A DNA stretch of 64,000 nt from Ficedula albicollis. Its lineage: Eukaryota; Chordata; Aves; Passeriformes; Muscicapidae. Below are positions 48,542 through 63,200 of this stretch, piece by piece. Within the stretch, counting starts at the first letter, position 1. Each line of letters opens with the position of its first letter. The position numbers were made by a program, and so were the translations under genes. Under the pieces are notes generated by a model that was not told the DNA's origin, did not search any database, and saw nothing but the letters and a program-made list of their open reading frames with translations. The stretch lies in contig NC_021674.1 in assembly GCF_000247815.1 (NCBI RefSeq), positions 8,172,512 to 8,236,511 on the forward strand. Direction: 5' to 3'.

Positions 48542-48697
48542 GAGGAGCCAAGCCTTTCCTACCTGGATAAAACCCGAGATTTAGGACACCAAGATACCTT
48601 CTTTCCACTGGATTCCAGAGGAAAGCCAGACCTTTCCACATCATCCCTGGACCTTCAGAGGAAAACTGCACCTTCTACAGGAGCACTGCTCCAGCTG

Positions 48698-49169
<472 letters not shown>

Positions 49170-50615
49170 ATTGTTCTTTGTAATACTGCATTTCTATTTT
49201 AATTTTCCTAGTAAAGAACTGTTATTCCTAATTCCCATATCTTTGCCTGAGAGCCCCTTATTTTCAAAATTATAATAATTTGGAGGGAGGGGATTTACAT
49301 TCTCCATTTCAAAAGAAGCTTTTGCCTTTATTGGCAGACATCTGTCCTCCAAACCAGGACAGCTGCGTAGGTAGAACCTGTTCCCTGTGCTGTGTTCTCT
49401 GGCTGCAGGTGGAGTGATGCCACCAAAAAAACCCCTGCTGCTCCTGAATTTAACACTAGGAGACTCAGAGGCATTTAAAGCATGAAGAAATGGAAACACA
49501 CCTCAGTATTGTGCTCAGGAGTTTCTCCCTAGTGTGGGAACCACTGGGATGGTTTAGGAGCTGTTGGGTGGGAGGAAGGCAGGAGGGAGGCCAAGGGAAA
49601 AATGGTTTCTCACATAGTCCTCCCAGTGCAAAGCTGGGGAGGGGGAGAGAGAAGGATATATATATAAAAGCAAAGCCAGGATGAGTTGCCTTTGGCTCCA
49701 GAAAGCCTCCCTAGTGATGGCAACTGCAGTATTATAAAAGTATCTTTTAAGAATTGCTCTGAAGACACTGTCAGGATTCAAGGAAACACTAGTAAAGTGT
49801 AATAAAAGAAAACCACATTGACCAAAACAACCAGCCAGGAAATACAAGCTGCTTTTTGTATCTTTTCCCTCTTCCTCTCTGACACTCATTTGCTTTTCCT
49901 TCAAGCATGGACAAGTGCTGTTGTGGGGCTATTAATGCTTTCAAAGAAGAGAATGAAACCTCAGCTGGAGACTCCATTCAAAGACAGGCTGAAGTGCCCT
50001 TCCAAATTCTCTGCAGTGCAGCCCCCCTGGTGTCATTCATCACTTCAATTCACATCATCTCATCATGATACCTAGTTTCCCATTGAATATCAGGATGTCA
50101 AACTGACCATGAGCAAATTTATTTACTACAGTCAGGTAGGGATCCTCCAGTAGCCACACGCAGTTAAGTTTTATTTTCTCACCAGTGTTCCCATTTTAAA
50201 GCTATTTAGGTTAAATTAAACCCTAACCTTAGCAGGATGAGCCCCAGCTCTGTGTTGGGCTGAGCCCAGGGGCAGCTGAAGCAGCCTTGGATCCCCCCCT
50301 GGAAGCGAACATTTGTTCATGTGGCTGCTGTTTCCCCAGAGGAACCTTCGCAGAGCACATTAGCAAAAGTCTCTAATTTTATTGGCACTACTCAGGGAAA
50401 ATGTCAGGGCATGGGAAAAAACCAAACCCCAAAACCTTAAGAATTTGGAATGGTGCTGCATGTATTTTCTAAGAGAGATTTGCAATTTGCTGCCTCCTTT
50501 TCTGAGAGCTAGACAATATATCAAATAACATATTTGGGGTGGTTTTTATTAATTTTTTTTTGTTTGTTTGTTTTTTTGTTGTTATTTTTTAAAAGAACCC
50601 TCTGGCAATGGTCTT

Positions 50616-51302
50616 TATTGTTTTCCAATTCACAGCTGCCAGAGAGCCTGGAGGATTATTCTGCACAGAGCTATAAATGATGCCCCATATTAATGATTGC
50701 TTCCACTGATCTTTGGAGGAAAATTCCAGAGCGACTCGTGAAGATAAGACTTCCATTTCTACATCTCAAATAAACAGCTGCACGTCAAAATCCTAGAAAT
50801 AGGCAGAAAAACATGTTTCCCATCTCCCAGAAACCTAGATAGAAATGCCCAAGGTACACTCCAAGTGGACAGCAATTTGTGTGCAGTGGGCCCTGCTGGA
50901 AGAACAGCGAACAAAAATGATTTCCAGCTGAAGAGCAGAGAGCCTGCACCACGTCCTTGGGTATTGTTTTCCAATTCACAGCTGCCAGAGAGCCTGGAGG
51001 ATTATTCTGCACAGAGCTATAAATGATGCCCCATATTAATGATTGCTTCCACTGATCTTTGGAGGAAAATTCCAGAGCGACTCGTGAAGATAAGACTTCC
51101 ATTTCTACATCTCAAATAAACAGCTGCACGTCAAAATCCTAGAAATAGGCAGAAAAACATGTTTCCCATCTCCCAGAAACCTAGATAGAAATGCCCAAGG
51201 TACACTCCAAGTGGACAGCAATTTGTGTGCAGTGGGCCCTGCTGGAAGAACAGCGAACAAAAATGATTTCCAGCTGAAGAGCAGAGAGCCTGCACCACGT
51301 AT
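50616..51302. repeat. 346-bp tandem duplication
   Basis: Copy 1 is 50616-50961 and copy 2 begins at 50962. Both start TATTGTTTTCCAATTCACAG and run to CCTGCACCACGT. I see essentially no differences in between. Confidence 0.95.
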
Positions 51303-54300
51303 TTGGGCAAGGGGGACACCACAGCTTTTCCAGGGGGGGCAGAAAATGCCATTTGTTCTCACCTGAAACAGCTGTGCCTGAAAAACATCAGAGGGAGGCT
51401 GGTTTGAAAGCTGAAGACGGTGAGATTTACATCTGATTTGAGATTTACATCTGATTCTTAGAAGATGTGGGTACAAGTAGCGATCCTTCAGTGTTTGCCA
51501 CGAGGCAGAGCCAGCCACACATTTCCCTGGTACACACCCTACTTGTGTCCCACAAATAGCAGGGCCATGTATATTTAATAGGCACAGGCACAGCCTGGAG
51601 GCACTCAGCCCCAGCACTTGCAGCCTCCTCGCTGGCTCAGGCTCCTTTTGCCTTTTTAAGGCTGGAGCAGCCCCATTTCCCTTCTCAACTCGTGACCACC
51701 AGCCAGGCACAGGTAAGGGTTCGTCTTCCAGCACTCAAACCCTGTGAACACAAGAAGGGCAATGCCACAAGCAGCACAAACCCATTTGCTGACCTGATGG
51801 GACTTACACACACCATGAATTTTGTCCTTTATTAGGCCTCCTCTATCCATTCTATTATTGATCATTCCAACCTCAGTTTTCTCAAACTGCAGGGAAGGCC
51901 AAGAGCTAATCAGGATGAATAATTTTTGGGCTGGCACCCTTCACCCAGCAGCACACCATGGAGATACACTGGGTGCCAGGGGAGCCAGGATTTCCATTCC
52001 AGGGTTGTTATGAGCTCTAGAAAAATGAGCAAGATCCAGGCAAATAATCAGGACCAGCTGTGAAAGCTGCAGCCATTGGGAAAAATTGGACAAGCCTGTA
52101 GGGCTTCCCCTTTTCTAGCATGTTGATAGCTACAGGAAACAGACACTTTTTAAAGTTTTCACAACCGGGTTTCAGGAGGACCCACCAGCCTTACTAAACA
52201 TAATATTTCACTCTGTGAGCCATTATTTATTTATTTCTCTTGGCCCTGCTGTCCCCACAAAGCTGCCTGGAAGTGAGGAAACTTGGCCTGAAACTCCATT
52301 TCAGACTGAAGCAATGCTCTGGATCTGCAAGCCAAAGGAAAAGGGAAGTCAAGTTAAAAATATGCACATATTTTTGTGCATATATATATTTGCAATTATT
52401 CTTTGTGGCAAGGGTTTGGGAATTTTTTTTTGCTTTCGACAGAACTGCAGGAAGGCCCTAGCAAACAAGAGGAAGAAGGCTGGGAAGTGAGGGATGTGCC
52501 AGGCCATTTATTTAATAAAGAGACCTTTGCACGAGATCCATGTATTGATGCACCCAAACTAGGTGCCACCCAAATTTGGTGAGTGCATTCAGGTGCCAGT
52601 TGATTTCCCACTCTCTCCACGCTGTTTGCTTCAGCTACATGCTTGGGTCACAAGTGGGTTTGTCCAGCTCCTCCACGTGGACACTGAAAGTCCCCAAATG
52701 CCTCAGAGGAAAGGAAAATGACTGACTTTGGAGCTGGCTGTGCACACCAGCCATTTGCACCAATTTGCATGAAATTTGCATTTCATCACTAATCACTACT
52801 CAAATGTATGGAAAATCTGGTTTTAATCAGCTGGCTGTGGGCAAACAAAGTAATCTCTCTCCCAGTTTTGAGCCAGTGACCCTCTGTTCTGGCACCAGGA
52901 ATGACATTAATTGCCACTTGGATGGCCTGGGCTTTTCCCAGGCAAGCCAAGCCACCCTGGAGACACCAGGACACACTGCCTGCCCATCCACCCTCCTCTG
53001 GGGTTCCCTCTCCCTTGCAGTGATAATTTCTTCTAGGAAAAGAGGCACAGGGCTCATTGCAGTGCTCCCAGAACCAATGGATTTGCTCTCAGCAGTTCCC
53101 TCCATCCCCAACTGGGCAGTTCAGAATGTCCAGGGAACAACATTCAGGCTATTATGAAGCCAAACATAGTGGATCACTAATGCACACTGGTTTTCCTGCC
53201 TCCTGCTCTCCTTGGGACGTCCATGATGGCCAGGACTTTTTAGCCACGTTCAAAAATGCATTTTGGCATAGTGTTCTTTTCAGACATTAGAAAGCTCTGG
53301 CCTGCCAGCAGAATTCTGGGGACAAAGTGGATGCTCATGAGCCCGGGGCTGAGACATCCAGCAGAGAAATCCCAGCTCTGCTTGTGACCGACTGTATGAG
53401 GTCTCAGGAGAATGAGCCAGGCCAACATTTCATATCAGCCTTTGGAGGAGGATGCTGAAGTCACCCAGTCAAGCTGGCCCAGTGCCCAGTGGCCAGTGTC
53501 ACCCTAGTGGGCAATGGGCCAGTCCAGCAGTGCTGCAAATGCAGCCTTTTTAACAAAAGTTAGGAGGAGTTAAAGTTAGGCCAGGAGGTCTGGCCTAAAC
53601 AGGCCCAGATTAACCAAGGACTGACTCCCCTCTGCTGATATTTTTAGCTTCCAAAAGCAGTGTGACCCGTGTCAGCCTGGCTTGACTCAGAGAGGGTTTT
53701 GACACGAGCGTCCCCGTCCCCGTTACTCATCCCCAGTGTCCCCATAGTGCTGATCTGCCATCTCTCCCCACGTCAAGCCCACTCCGGGCTGTGCTGCCAT
53801 CCACACGACGGAGTGGGTGTCTCCAAAGGCTGGTGGAGTGGTTCCCAGCAGCTGCCTTGGAGCAGCAGTGCTGGCAGGCTCAGCGGGATGATTCCCAGCA
53901 AAACCACCCGGACACGCAGGCGGTGTCTCTGAGCCTCGGGTGCTTTGCTGATTTAACAAACTGCTACACGCACTGCTGATCAGGTTCCTTTGGCTGAAAA
54001 AATGACAAAGCACACCTCTGCAAGCAGCAGCTGTTTGGCCTCATGCACCAAGACACCTCAGCAGACAGGAGACCCAGTGGGACTGAAGTGGCTGTGAGGC
54101 AGGAACGGCATGGCTAGGCTGGATTTGACCGAGCGGGTGCCAGGTGAAATGTCCCAGCTGGCTGGTGGCATGGGAAGGGCTGCTGGCACATCAAGATGTC
54201 CATATCTGCCTGGAATGTGCTGGAAAAGTGATGCCCTTCTGGGTCCAAGCCAAACAGCTCCAGCTGCCTTTCTCTCAAGAGCCCCAGGGCTGAGTGCTGG

Positions 54301-55309
54301 CACACCAGGCAGGAATGCCATTTACCTCTTCCCAAATAGGTAAGGCACTGCACAGGCAGAAACTCTGATAGTGAGGTGTGAAATCCAGCACTGAGCCCAT
54401 GTTTAAAAAGCAAAGGTCCTGCAGGGCTCCTTATCTCTCCTGCTCCACGAAATGCAGTCAGATGAAGATGTGAAAAACAGGCCATGTGTTTTTTCCCCCC
54501 ATTTGTGATTCTCAGAGGAAGGCAGGGTTTTTAAAAGCATAGGCAATTACTAGTGGTCTCCCTTTATTTTTTTTCCAAATCTCAATCCTTTAGAAGAGGA
54601 CAATTAAGTTTCGATCTAGACGTCAAAATCTATTTGAAAAAAACACTCTTAACCCAACCCTGAAACTCCTCAGTGTGAATTAATTTCCTGCTGGACTGGG
54701 AGCTGCTCTAGCTACTGTATTTTGTAAGTGGAAGGAAAAAGTTTCTTCCACTTGAATTCAGCAGGGTTGGTGTTTGGTTTTTTTGATTTTTTTTTTTTTT
54801 GTTGTTGTTCAGAAGGTACAAGATGTTAATTTATTACAAGTATGTATTTCCTGCAGAACAGATGGGGCCCTGTTGTGCAGATCTGAGCACTAAGCCTTTT
54901 CTGCACCTCACTTTGCAGCTGTTGACTGTAACTCCCCAAGCAGCAGTAACACACAGCCCACACCTCAGCCCTGGACACATCTGGTCTCATCTGGCTCAGG
55001 ACTGTGGTCACCAGTGGCTGCACACAGAGAAATTCAGCTCTGGTTCAGCCTGGTAGCAGCTGCCCCCAGCTCTGGGGCTTTTGGCAGGACAAGTGACAAT
55101 GCCCTCACTGACACTAAAGGCTGAAGTGGCTCTCTTACCCCTCCCATCCTCAAAACCTTCTTACCCTGGAGGAAAAAGATGCTGAAGAATGGGAGAGCAC
55201 CAGAGACTCATCTTCCCAAATATGGTATTTATGATGCAAAATATGTAGATGCCTCTTTTATTAAAAATTATGCATTTCCCTATGTCTTAGGATCCATTTA
55301 ATGTACCTT

Positions 55310-55415
55310 ATGCTATTGGTATTGCATAAGCTGAATGCAATATTTATATTGCATTTGCATTAATATTGGGCTTATGCAATATTGGTATTGCATAAGCTAA
55401 ATGCTTATGCATTTA
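55310..55415. repeat. imperfect direct and inverted repeats of GCAATA/TATTGC
   Basis: TATTGGTATTGCATAAGCT occurs twice (about 55313 and 55380) around ATTGCATTTGC and TTATGCAAT motifs. The stretch can fold into hairpins. Confidence 0.7.
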
Positions 55416-57339
55416 GTTGATTCATTTACAATCTTACTTTCCATGTTTGTGATCACATAGGGGCCACAACACTCCTATGAACATGACCTCAAGATCCTCA
55501 AAATGTCTGCAACTCTCACTTGTGTGAAAGCAACCCCCCAGTCCTAATCCTAAATCCAGCTGTCCTTATATCCTCACTAAACCACACACCAGTCCAACAG
55601 ACCAGCAGATCACAAAAACTCTTTGGCCCTCTGGCCCAAATAACAGAACCCTGGTGCCTTTCCTCACATCCAAGGCAAACTCTGGGACTCCCATTTGTGT
55701 TGCACCACTCACCCCGGTGGTTTCCAGCTCCACCCCCCTTACATCACTTAGGAATCACAGATGAACTCAGCAAGCCCAGCCAACAGACATGAACTGAACT
55801 CTGTGATATGACCAATCCTCTAAAAATACTGCAATTTCACAAGAGGAAGGGCCTGGGTGGGAGAGTGCCAGCAGTTCTGCTCTGGCACGTTTTGGTCTGG
55901 CCCTGCTTGGTTCCCAGCCTGTTCAGCAGTGTGGAACAGTGATCCTGCATCCCACAATTAAACAGGAACAGCTCCTTCCTGCCGTGGGGACAATGTGTGT
56001 GAGATAGATCCCCTTCATGTTTGTCATCTCCAGGGCACCCACAAAAACACTTAGCAAGTCCCTTTTCCTCCCCCATTCCTGTCTGCTGACAGCCTGGCTT
56101 CCAGGTGGGAATTGTGTGCGGGAGGTTTGGGGACACCAGGCAGGAATTTCATGCCCCCGTGAAATGTGGGAAATGTGCTGCCAGTGCCAGGTGTGGCAGT
56201 GCTTCCAAGTCCTTCCTCACAGCCTGCTCCTGCCAAACACACCCAAGCCATTTGGCTCTTCATTCCATGTCAAAAGCAAGGGCTGCTGGTGCCCCAGCCC
56301 TGTGGGTGTCTCAGACCTTGACAAAACCTTGATTTCCCCTGAGTGAGCAGGTCAGTCATCTCACAGAGTGCTCATTGGTTTGCTACCCCTGCAGCCCATG
56401 CACAGAGCAGTGCCACTTGCCAGGTACCACTCCATAAGGAATGGTAGGGGAGGGGGAGCCCCTCTTTGTACTCCCTTCCCCAGCGTGTTCACCCTGAGCT
56501 GAGCTCACCCCTGCTCCCTGGCATTTCTCCTGCCCTCCCTCATCACTCCCTCTGTCTCAGCAGGTGCTGCAGGGCAGCCCTGACTCCTCTCCCAGGAGGG
56601 GTGCTGAATTATGGCAGAGTCAGCAGTGAGTGCTGCCTCCTTGGCTCATCCCTGAGTTTTGATCTGCCAAGACAAGCCCAGGCTGGTCACAGAGGGCTCC
56701 TGGAAATGTGCCCAGGTGCTCCTCTCGCTTAAGTTTATTTCCTCTGAGCGCACACCTGATGGAAACAGAATTATGGAAGTCATACCCTCTCTCCAGGTAC
56801 ATCCCACACGCTGGCCCTCCACAGAAAGAGCAATGAAATGTAATTAACACCTGGCCCCTCTTCCATGGTTGACATTTCCTTCCTGGGAGAAAAGGGGAGC
56901 TGTGTGATAGCCCCAGCCCTGCCAATGAAGGTGCTGTCACACGGGTGAGCCTGGGGACATGCCAGGAGCTGGTCCAGGCTGGCCATGCAGAGAGCAGAGA
57001 GCAGAGCCTCTACTGTGCCACAGCTACACGGATATTCTGGCTTCCCCCCATTGCTCCAAAGGAAAACCTTTCCTCCACCTGCACCAGTTGTGAGCTGCCC
57101 CAGGAGCAGGAGCAGGGCAGAGTGGGGTCTGTGGTGCTAGAGGTTTTGGCACAGGAAACAAGCAGGAAACAAGCAGGACACAGAGCAGCCCCAAGGAGGG
57201 GATTACAGAGCTCCTGTTGCACGCGGGACCTGACGTCCAGCATAGTTAATGCCTTCTTAATCACTCATAAGCCATTCTGCTCTGAAAGAATAATAAAAAT
57301 GATAAAAAAAATCCCCCCTCTTTAGTCTCTTTGCATTTT

Positions 57340-57640
57340 GTTTTCCTGTTTGTAAATCCCAAGGCCTTCAAAACGCTGTCCCTGCTGAGTGAACTTAACT
57401 ATTAACCTACAAAGAGCCACCGATGATTATGCCTCTGAAAATAGATTTTATCCATTCCCTCCACTCGCCTCTACTGATCTAGACACAAATGCTTAGTGAT
57501 TGTTACTTGGCAACCATGGTAAAAATGTACTGAGCCACACGTGGCTACAAAGGATGAAATCACTGTCATGAAATTTCCAAAATAAGTACTGTAATACCAG
57601 AACACTTATTCCTAAGAGGAACAAACAAACCTCTGCCTTA
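57340..57640. promoter_or_regulatory. candidate conserved non-coding element
   Basis: Non-repetitive AT-balanced sequence without open frames. It includes GGCAACCATGGTAAA (near 57510), which resembles part of an RFX X-box, and several TTAAC/AACTATTAAC motifs. This is a texture-based suggestion only. Confidence 0.25.
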
Positions 57641-59212
57641 TATGTTGTTGTTGCTGTTTAAAAAAAAATAGTTTTTTCATTAGCAAGGCACAGTTTTTAT
57701 TCTTGCTTCTTTGTGACTTCATTCAGCTTGTTTTGCTGTAGTGAACATCATATACATGCATATATGGACACACAGCATTCAGGGAAGCACAGATACCCTC
57801 TGCTGAAGCCTGGACAGAAGTACAGAGTTGTAGGAGGGCTCACAGGTGAGCAGAGACCTCAAGAGGTCTTTGGTCAAAGCAAGGGCAGGGTGCTCACGTG
57901 GGTTTCTGTATAGATACATGCATGTGCACACTTTCCAGCCTCTCAGAGCACAGAATAAAAGGTGAATCCATCTGAAACTGCTTTAAACTAGAAATCACTA
58001 GTGCAGGGAAAAGCTGGAGTGGATACCAGTTATTGATTAATCAACTCCTTGGACCTACAGCTGTCAAATGTCCAGCTCAAGTCCCTGTAAATCCACTCTG
58101 CTCCTGTATCCAATGCAAGACAGAGACAGTCCCATGGACTACCAAAACCAAGATGCCACTTGCAGGAGATACCTCTCCTCATAACAGACATCTGAGCTTT
58201 AATCTTTGATAAAATATTTCCTGATGTGAAAATGTTTGTGTCACGGCTCTCACGACGAAGAGCTTTGTGCCTTTAGATCTGATTAAAAGCTATCCTGGGT
58301 AGCCTTTGATTAATACATGTTTCTCTGTTGGTCTCTCAATAAAGCAGGGAAGAAATGGATGTTTTTGCTTTGCTCAGAGACCCAGGGACTGGGCTGGCTT
58401 CTGGACAGCCTGAACTGCACACAGTCAGAAAGATCTGAAACCAATGCACACCAAGCTGAATTTTTCAAACACAAGCCTCTTGAAGTTGTCTAACTTCTCA
58501 CCGGGAAAATTTTTAATTTCAGAGATTAAACACCATGTTTGGAGATTCAGAGGCAAGATGCAATGCTGATTAGCATTTGTCTCAAAGCCTGATTATTCAC
58601 ACTGTTCCTCTTTTAGGGAACATACTTCTTTCAAGCTCACACATAAATTTGTGCCCACAGATCTGCTTTCTCCTCTGATCAATACCCATTAGTTGTAACT
58701 TATCCTAGAGTTGAGTAGCAAGGGCATCTCTTCCTCCCCAGACCAGTGCTAGATTGGATCAGCAATCTGAAATCATATTCACCCCAGTTTTCAACACAGC
58801 TGATCCCCTGAGCCCTGCATGCTGCACTGGTGCTCCTGGTGAGGACAAGGAGCACAAAAGGTGCTTGTCCCTCTCTGCCATGCTCCCCCCACCAGTGGGA
58901 AAAGCTGCAAGGGGCTTTCAGCTCCTGCAGTGGGAATACCTGCTCAGCTCACTTCTGCCTCTTTGGGTGGAATTTAATTGGCAGTGGAGAGACCTGCTCC
59001 ATCTCTCCCTGCAAGGAAGGGCTCAGTGAGCAGGGTCTGTCACCTCCCTGGGATATTTCCAGGCTGATGCAGGCACTGCAGCATGCTTGCAGCATGCCAT
59101 GGATGCCCTGCTTGGCAACAGAAGAAGCCTTTCCCTGCTCTGCTGCTGCAAAGGAGTGAGAAGACCTGGGGGCAAACACCACTCTGTGAGCCCCACAGGC
59201 GGTCCAGCATGG

Positions 59213-59275
59213 GTACCCATGGAGGATGCCCCTGTGAATACCATGGAGGATATTCCTGTGGATACCCATGGAGGA

Positions 59276-59311
<36 letters not shown>

Positions 59312-60260
59312 TGTGGATACCCATGGAGGATGCTCCTGTGGATACCCATGGAGGATGCCCCTGTGGATACCCATGGAGGATATTCCTGTGGATACCCATG
59401 GAGGATATTCCTGTGGATACCCATGGAGGATATTCCTGTGGATACCCATGGAGGATATTCCTGTGGATACCCATGGAGGATATTCCTGTGGATACCCATG
59501 GAGGATATTCCTGTGGATACCCATGGAGGATATTCCTGTGGATACCCATGGAGGATATTCCTGTGGATACCCATGGAGGATATTCCTGTGGATACCCATG
59601 GAGGATATTCCTGTGGATACCCATGGAGGATATTCCTGTGGATACCCATGGAGGATATTCCTGTGGATACCCATGGAGGATATTCCTGTGGATACCCATG
59701 GAGGATATTCCTGTGGATACCCATGGAGGATATTCCTGTGGATACCCATGGAGGATATTCCTGTGGATACCCATGGAGGATATTCCTGTGGATACCCATG
59801 GAGGATATTCCTGTGGATACCCATGGAGGATATTCCTGTGGATACCCATGGAGGATATTCCTGTGGATACCCATGGAGGATATTCCTGTGGATACCCATG
59901 GAGGATATTCCTGTGGATACCCATGGAGGATATTCCTGTGGATACCCATGGAGGATATTCCTGTGGATACCCATGGAGGATATTCCTGTGGATACCCATG
60001 GAGGATATTCCTGTGGATACCCATGGAGGATATTCCTGTGGATACCAATGGAGGATATTCCTGTGGATCCCCATGGAGGATATTCCTGTGGATATCCATG
60101 GAGGATGCTCCTGTGGATATCCATGGAGGATATTCCTGTGGATACCCATGGAGGATGCCCCTCTGGATACCCATGGAGGATATTCCTGTGCATCCCCATG
60201 GAGGATGCTCCTGTGGATATCCATGGAGGATGCTCCTGTGGATATCCATGGAAGATGCTC
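59213..60260. repeat. 25-bp minisatellite, about 40 copies, with an internal poly-C run
   Basis: The unit is TATTCCTGTGGATACCCATG plus GAGGA, repeated head to tail. Outer copies vary (ATGCTCC, ATGCCCC, GATATCC); inner copies are nearly identical. The period is not a multiple of 3 and the unit has no stop in any phase on either strand. All six frames are therefore open for about 1 kb, the longest giving 490 codons on -. None is a credible protein. Confidence 0.97.
59277..59311. repeat. poly-C run of 35 bases inside the minisatellite
   Basis: A 35-base C run replaces part of one or more repeat units between GAGGAT and TGTGGATACC. It is likely the same kind of artefact as the longer runs. Confidence 0.7.
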
Positions 60261-63200
60261 CCCAGGCACATCCAGCAGGGCTGGTTCAGCCCATTGCAGC
60301 TGGGGCTCTCCCTGAGCCCTCTGCACCTTCCATGGCTGAGCCTGGGTCCCTCTGAGCCCTGCCTTGGTGATGTGGGCTGTGCAAGGAAACCCTTGGGCCA
60401 TGGATAGACCCTTGCTGACATCTCTCATCCACTCTCAAATGCTGCTTTCCTATTTCTCTGTCTGTAATGCAAGCAGAAACCTAAGAGAGACATCCCTGCA
60501 GCTGTCCTTCTGCAAGGATTTGGAAACAGCACTTCGAAATCTCTGTGAGGCCCTTGCAGATCATTAAATGGTGGTGAAAGCAGCTCAACCGAGTGAAATG
60601 AGATGATGCCAAATAAAAATTATCTTCCCTCTTTTCTGGGTTAATCCTCCCTACCAACCTATGCCTTCCCCTTCATGCCTGGCCAGTAGGTTCAAATTTT
60701 TTGGGTCAAGGTTTCTCTGATGGATACATCTTGCTGGGATTTTTTCCTAGGCAAAGCCAGGAAGGAGGTTTCCCATCTTCCTGTGGTTATTTCATGCCCT
60801 CTCTCTGAAGCCTTTGAGAAGAAGCTGGCCAAAAATCCCACAGACACAGGGAAGAGCTCTGGGGCTCCCTAGCTCAGAGGAAGATGCTTTCATCTGTAAA
60901 GTGAAATGAAATGAAACAACACTAAGAAGGGAAAAGATTCATGCAAACAGTTTTACCTTCCCTACCCAGGCCAGTGACACAAAACCAGCCTTAGACAACA
61001 ACATACAGCAAAACCACACACAGCATTTTGCATCTGTTTCCTGAAGCTGGGCTCAGGGTTAAGCTAGGCTCTAAACTCTGGCAGAAATCATTCCTGTTTC
61101 CAATTGGCACTTCAGAAATGGGTTTGAACACTGGCTTTTTAATCAGTGAGAGCTGACAAGCCATATCAAGTTTTCCATACTTAAAAGCTGATTTTTCACA
61201 AATGCACTTTTAAGAGATTCTTCAAAAGAAAATTAAAAAAATCCCCCGACCTTCTAAATTGCATCTGCTTTCTAAACTCACAATGCAGACATGCAGAGCT
61301 ATGAGTGACTAATAGGTATTTAAGCTAGTTATTATTTTCTTCTGCAAATAATGGCAAACCACAAAAGCTAATAATCTTGGATTTCATTATCTCTTGTGCT
61401 GAAGACTTGGTGCTCCAGACAGCTGAAAGCACAGGGAGAAATTAAAACTCTGCATCTCAAAAATGCAAACTGTACAAGAGCTGGTTGGAAGAATGATGAC
61501 CTCAGCCCATTTCAGCAGGGTTAACCTGTTAGCATCCACTTGCTGACAGATTCCTGATGCGAGTGGTTTGCAGGAATTTAATGCTTTGATTGCCCAGCAG
61601 CAGGGCAGTGTGACCATGCAGATACAGCATTGCCCCCCGTGGCCTTCTCAAGTGCTGTCTTGCCTCAAGCTAGTGCCCTGCTAATTTCACACCATATTCT
61701 CAGTGGCTTGGCAGTCACTGCACTGCATGGAGTGTGCTGAGAGCTACCTGTGCACAGAAGTGCCCACGGGCAGGAAAGCAAAGTTGTCCCTACAGCCTTA
61801 ATTCTGTAAAAATTCACCGTAAATGCGATGTTCAGTGTTCCCACACTACACCTCCAGCAGTCAAGTGTGATGGTGCTGCCTGCCCAAATCTCTCTGAGCA
61901 CACAGCAGGGCCAGCATGTGCAATTGAGTGCTCCTGGGAGAGCAGGAGGGAAATAGTCCTTTTAAACCATTTCCACTCTGGGCTGCCATCACTGGGAGCA
62001 TTCCCAGCTCAGCACCACTTTCAAGATTCATAACTAAAGCACATTTTCTGGCTGACAATATTGGCATAAAAGCTGAGCCCTGCGTGCCCCTGCTCTGCAT
62101 GGACAAAGACCAGGGGGAAGGAAATATTCCTGCTGCCTTACACGCAGCAAGACGAGCTGTTTCTGTAAGATTTTAGATGCTTAGGTTGTGTTTTCCCCAA
62201 CACCTGAAACAACAAACAAAACAGGTTTCCTATTTTAATTCCCCCAAAAGCTGATGATTTCCCTGTCTCTGGGTCAGCCCATTCCCCCACCTGCCAGCAA
62301 GCGACAGATTAAAACAGCCACTTTCACTGCAGTTCTCCAGTCTGGGAGCTTTTTGAATCAAAAGGAGACAGGCTATTTGCCAATTCACTTCTCCATGAAA
62401 TGTGGCTTTCAGCTGGGGAAATGGCCGCTCCCCTGGCTCCTGTGCTGTGCTGGCAGCCTGTGACTTGGGCATATCCCACTGGGGTGAGAGGCACAGCAGG
62501 GATGTGGCAAAGAGGTGCCTGAGGTATGAGTTTTGTGGGGGTCCTGTGTCCACCTTCTTCAACACGTCCATCCTGCTCCCATTTGGCTCCTCTCTGTCCT
62601 CCTCTCTGCCAGCCTCAGCTTCCAGCTCTCTCAGGGACCAAAATCCCAGCAAGCAGCCAGGCTGAGCAGTGCAGTAGTCGTGGGCACAAGGGGACACCTC
62701 ACCTGCTTAGCTTGGACAAGTGAGAGTGACAAATCTCCTCCGCAACAGGACATGGCCACAAAAACCCGACCAAACTCTTTTGTGAAGTGCCCTTCTCCAT
62801 TCACCCACTTCTCTCTCCACCCTTTTCCCTCTTTCCACCCACTGGAGACAGCATCAGCCCATGCAGGGAACCTAACACCCTGTCCTGAGCCTGTGTGTGT
62901 GCCCCCAGCACAGGAGCCCTTACACACCCACTAGCTGAGCCAAAAAGAAGGCTGCCAGAAGGCTGGTTATATTTTAAAATGGTTTATGATTTCCTCATGA
63001 ACCTGGGAGCCCAGAGGCTCTGGTCAAGGCTAGTTTAGCAATTTATCTTTGTGTATGAGACAACTTCCTACGACAGGTGATGAGCTGCCCCCATCTCCAC
63101 AGGCACCTGGGACACACACAGACAACAGGCTAAAAAAATACATGCAGCCTCAATGGCTCTAAAACTGCTCAGAGATAAAGAAAGATGTGAAGGCAGGAGG

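Noticed and set aside
58949..60428. Six overlapping frames of 379-490 codons with WIPMED or STGISSMGIH periodic peptides
   Set aside because: They are the six translations of the 25-bp minisatellite; openness in all frames shows there is no coding selection.
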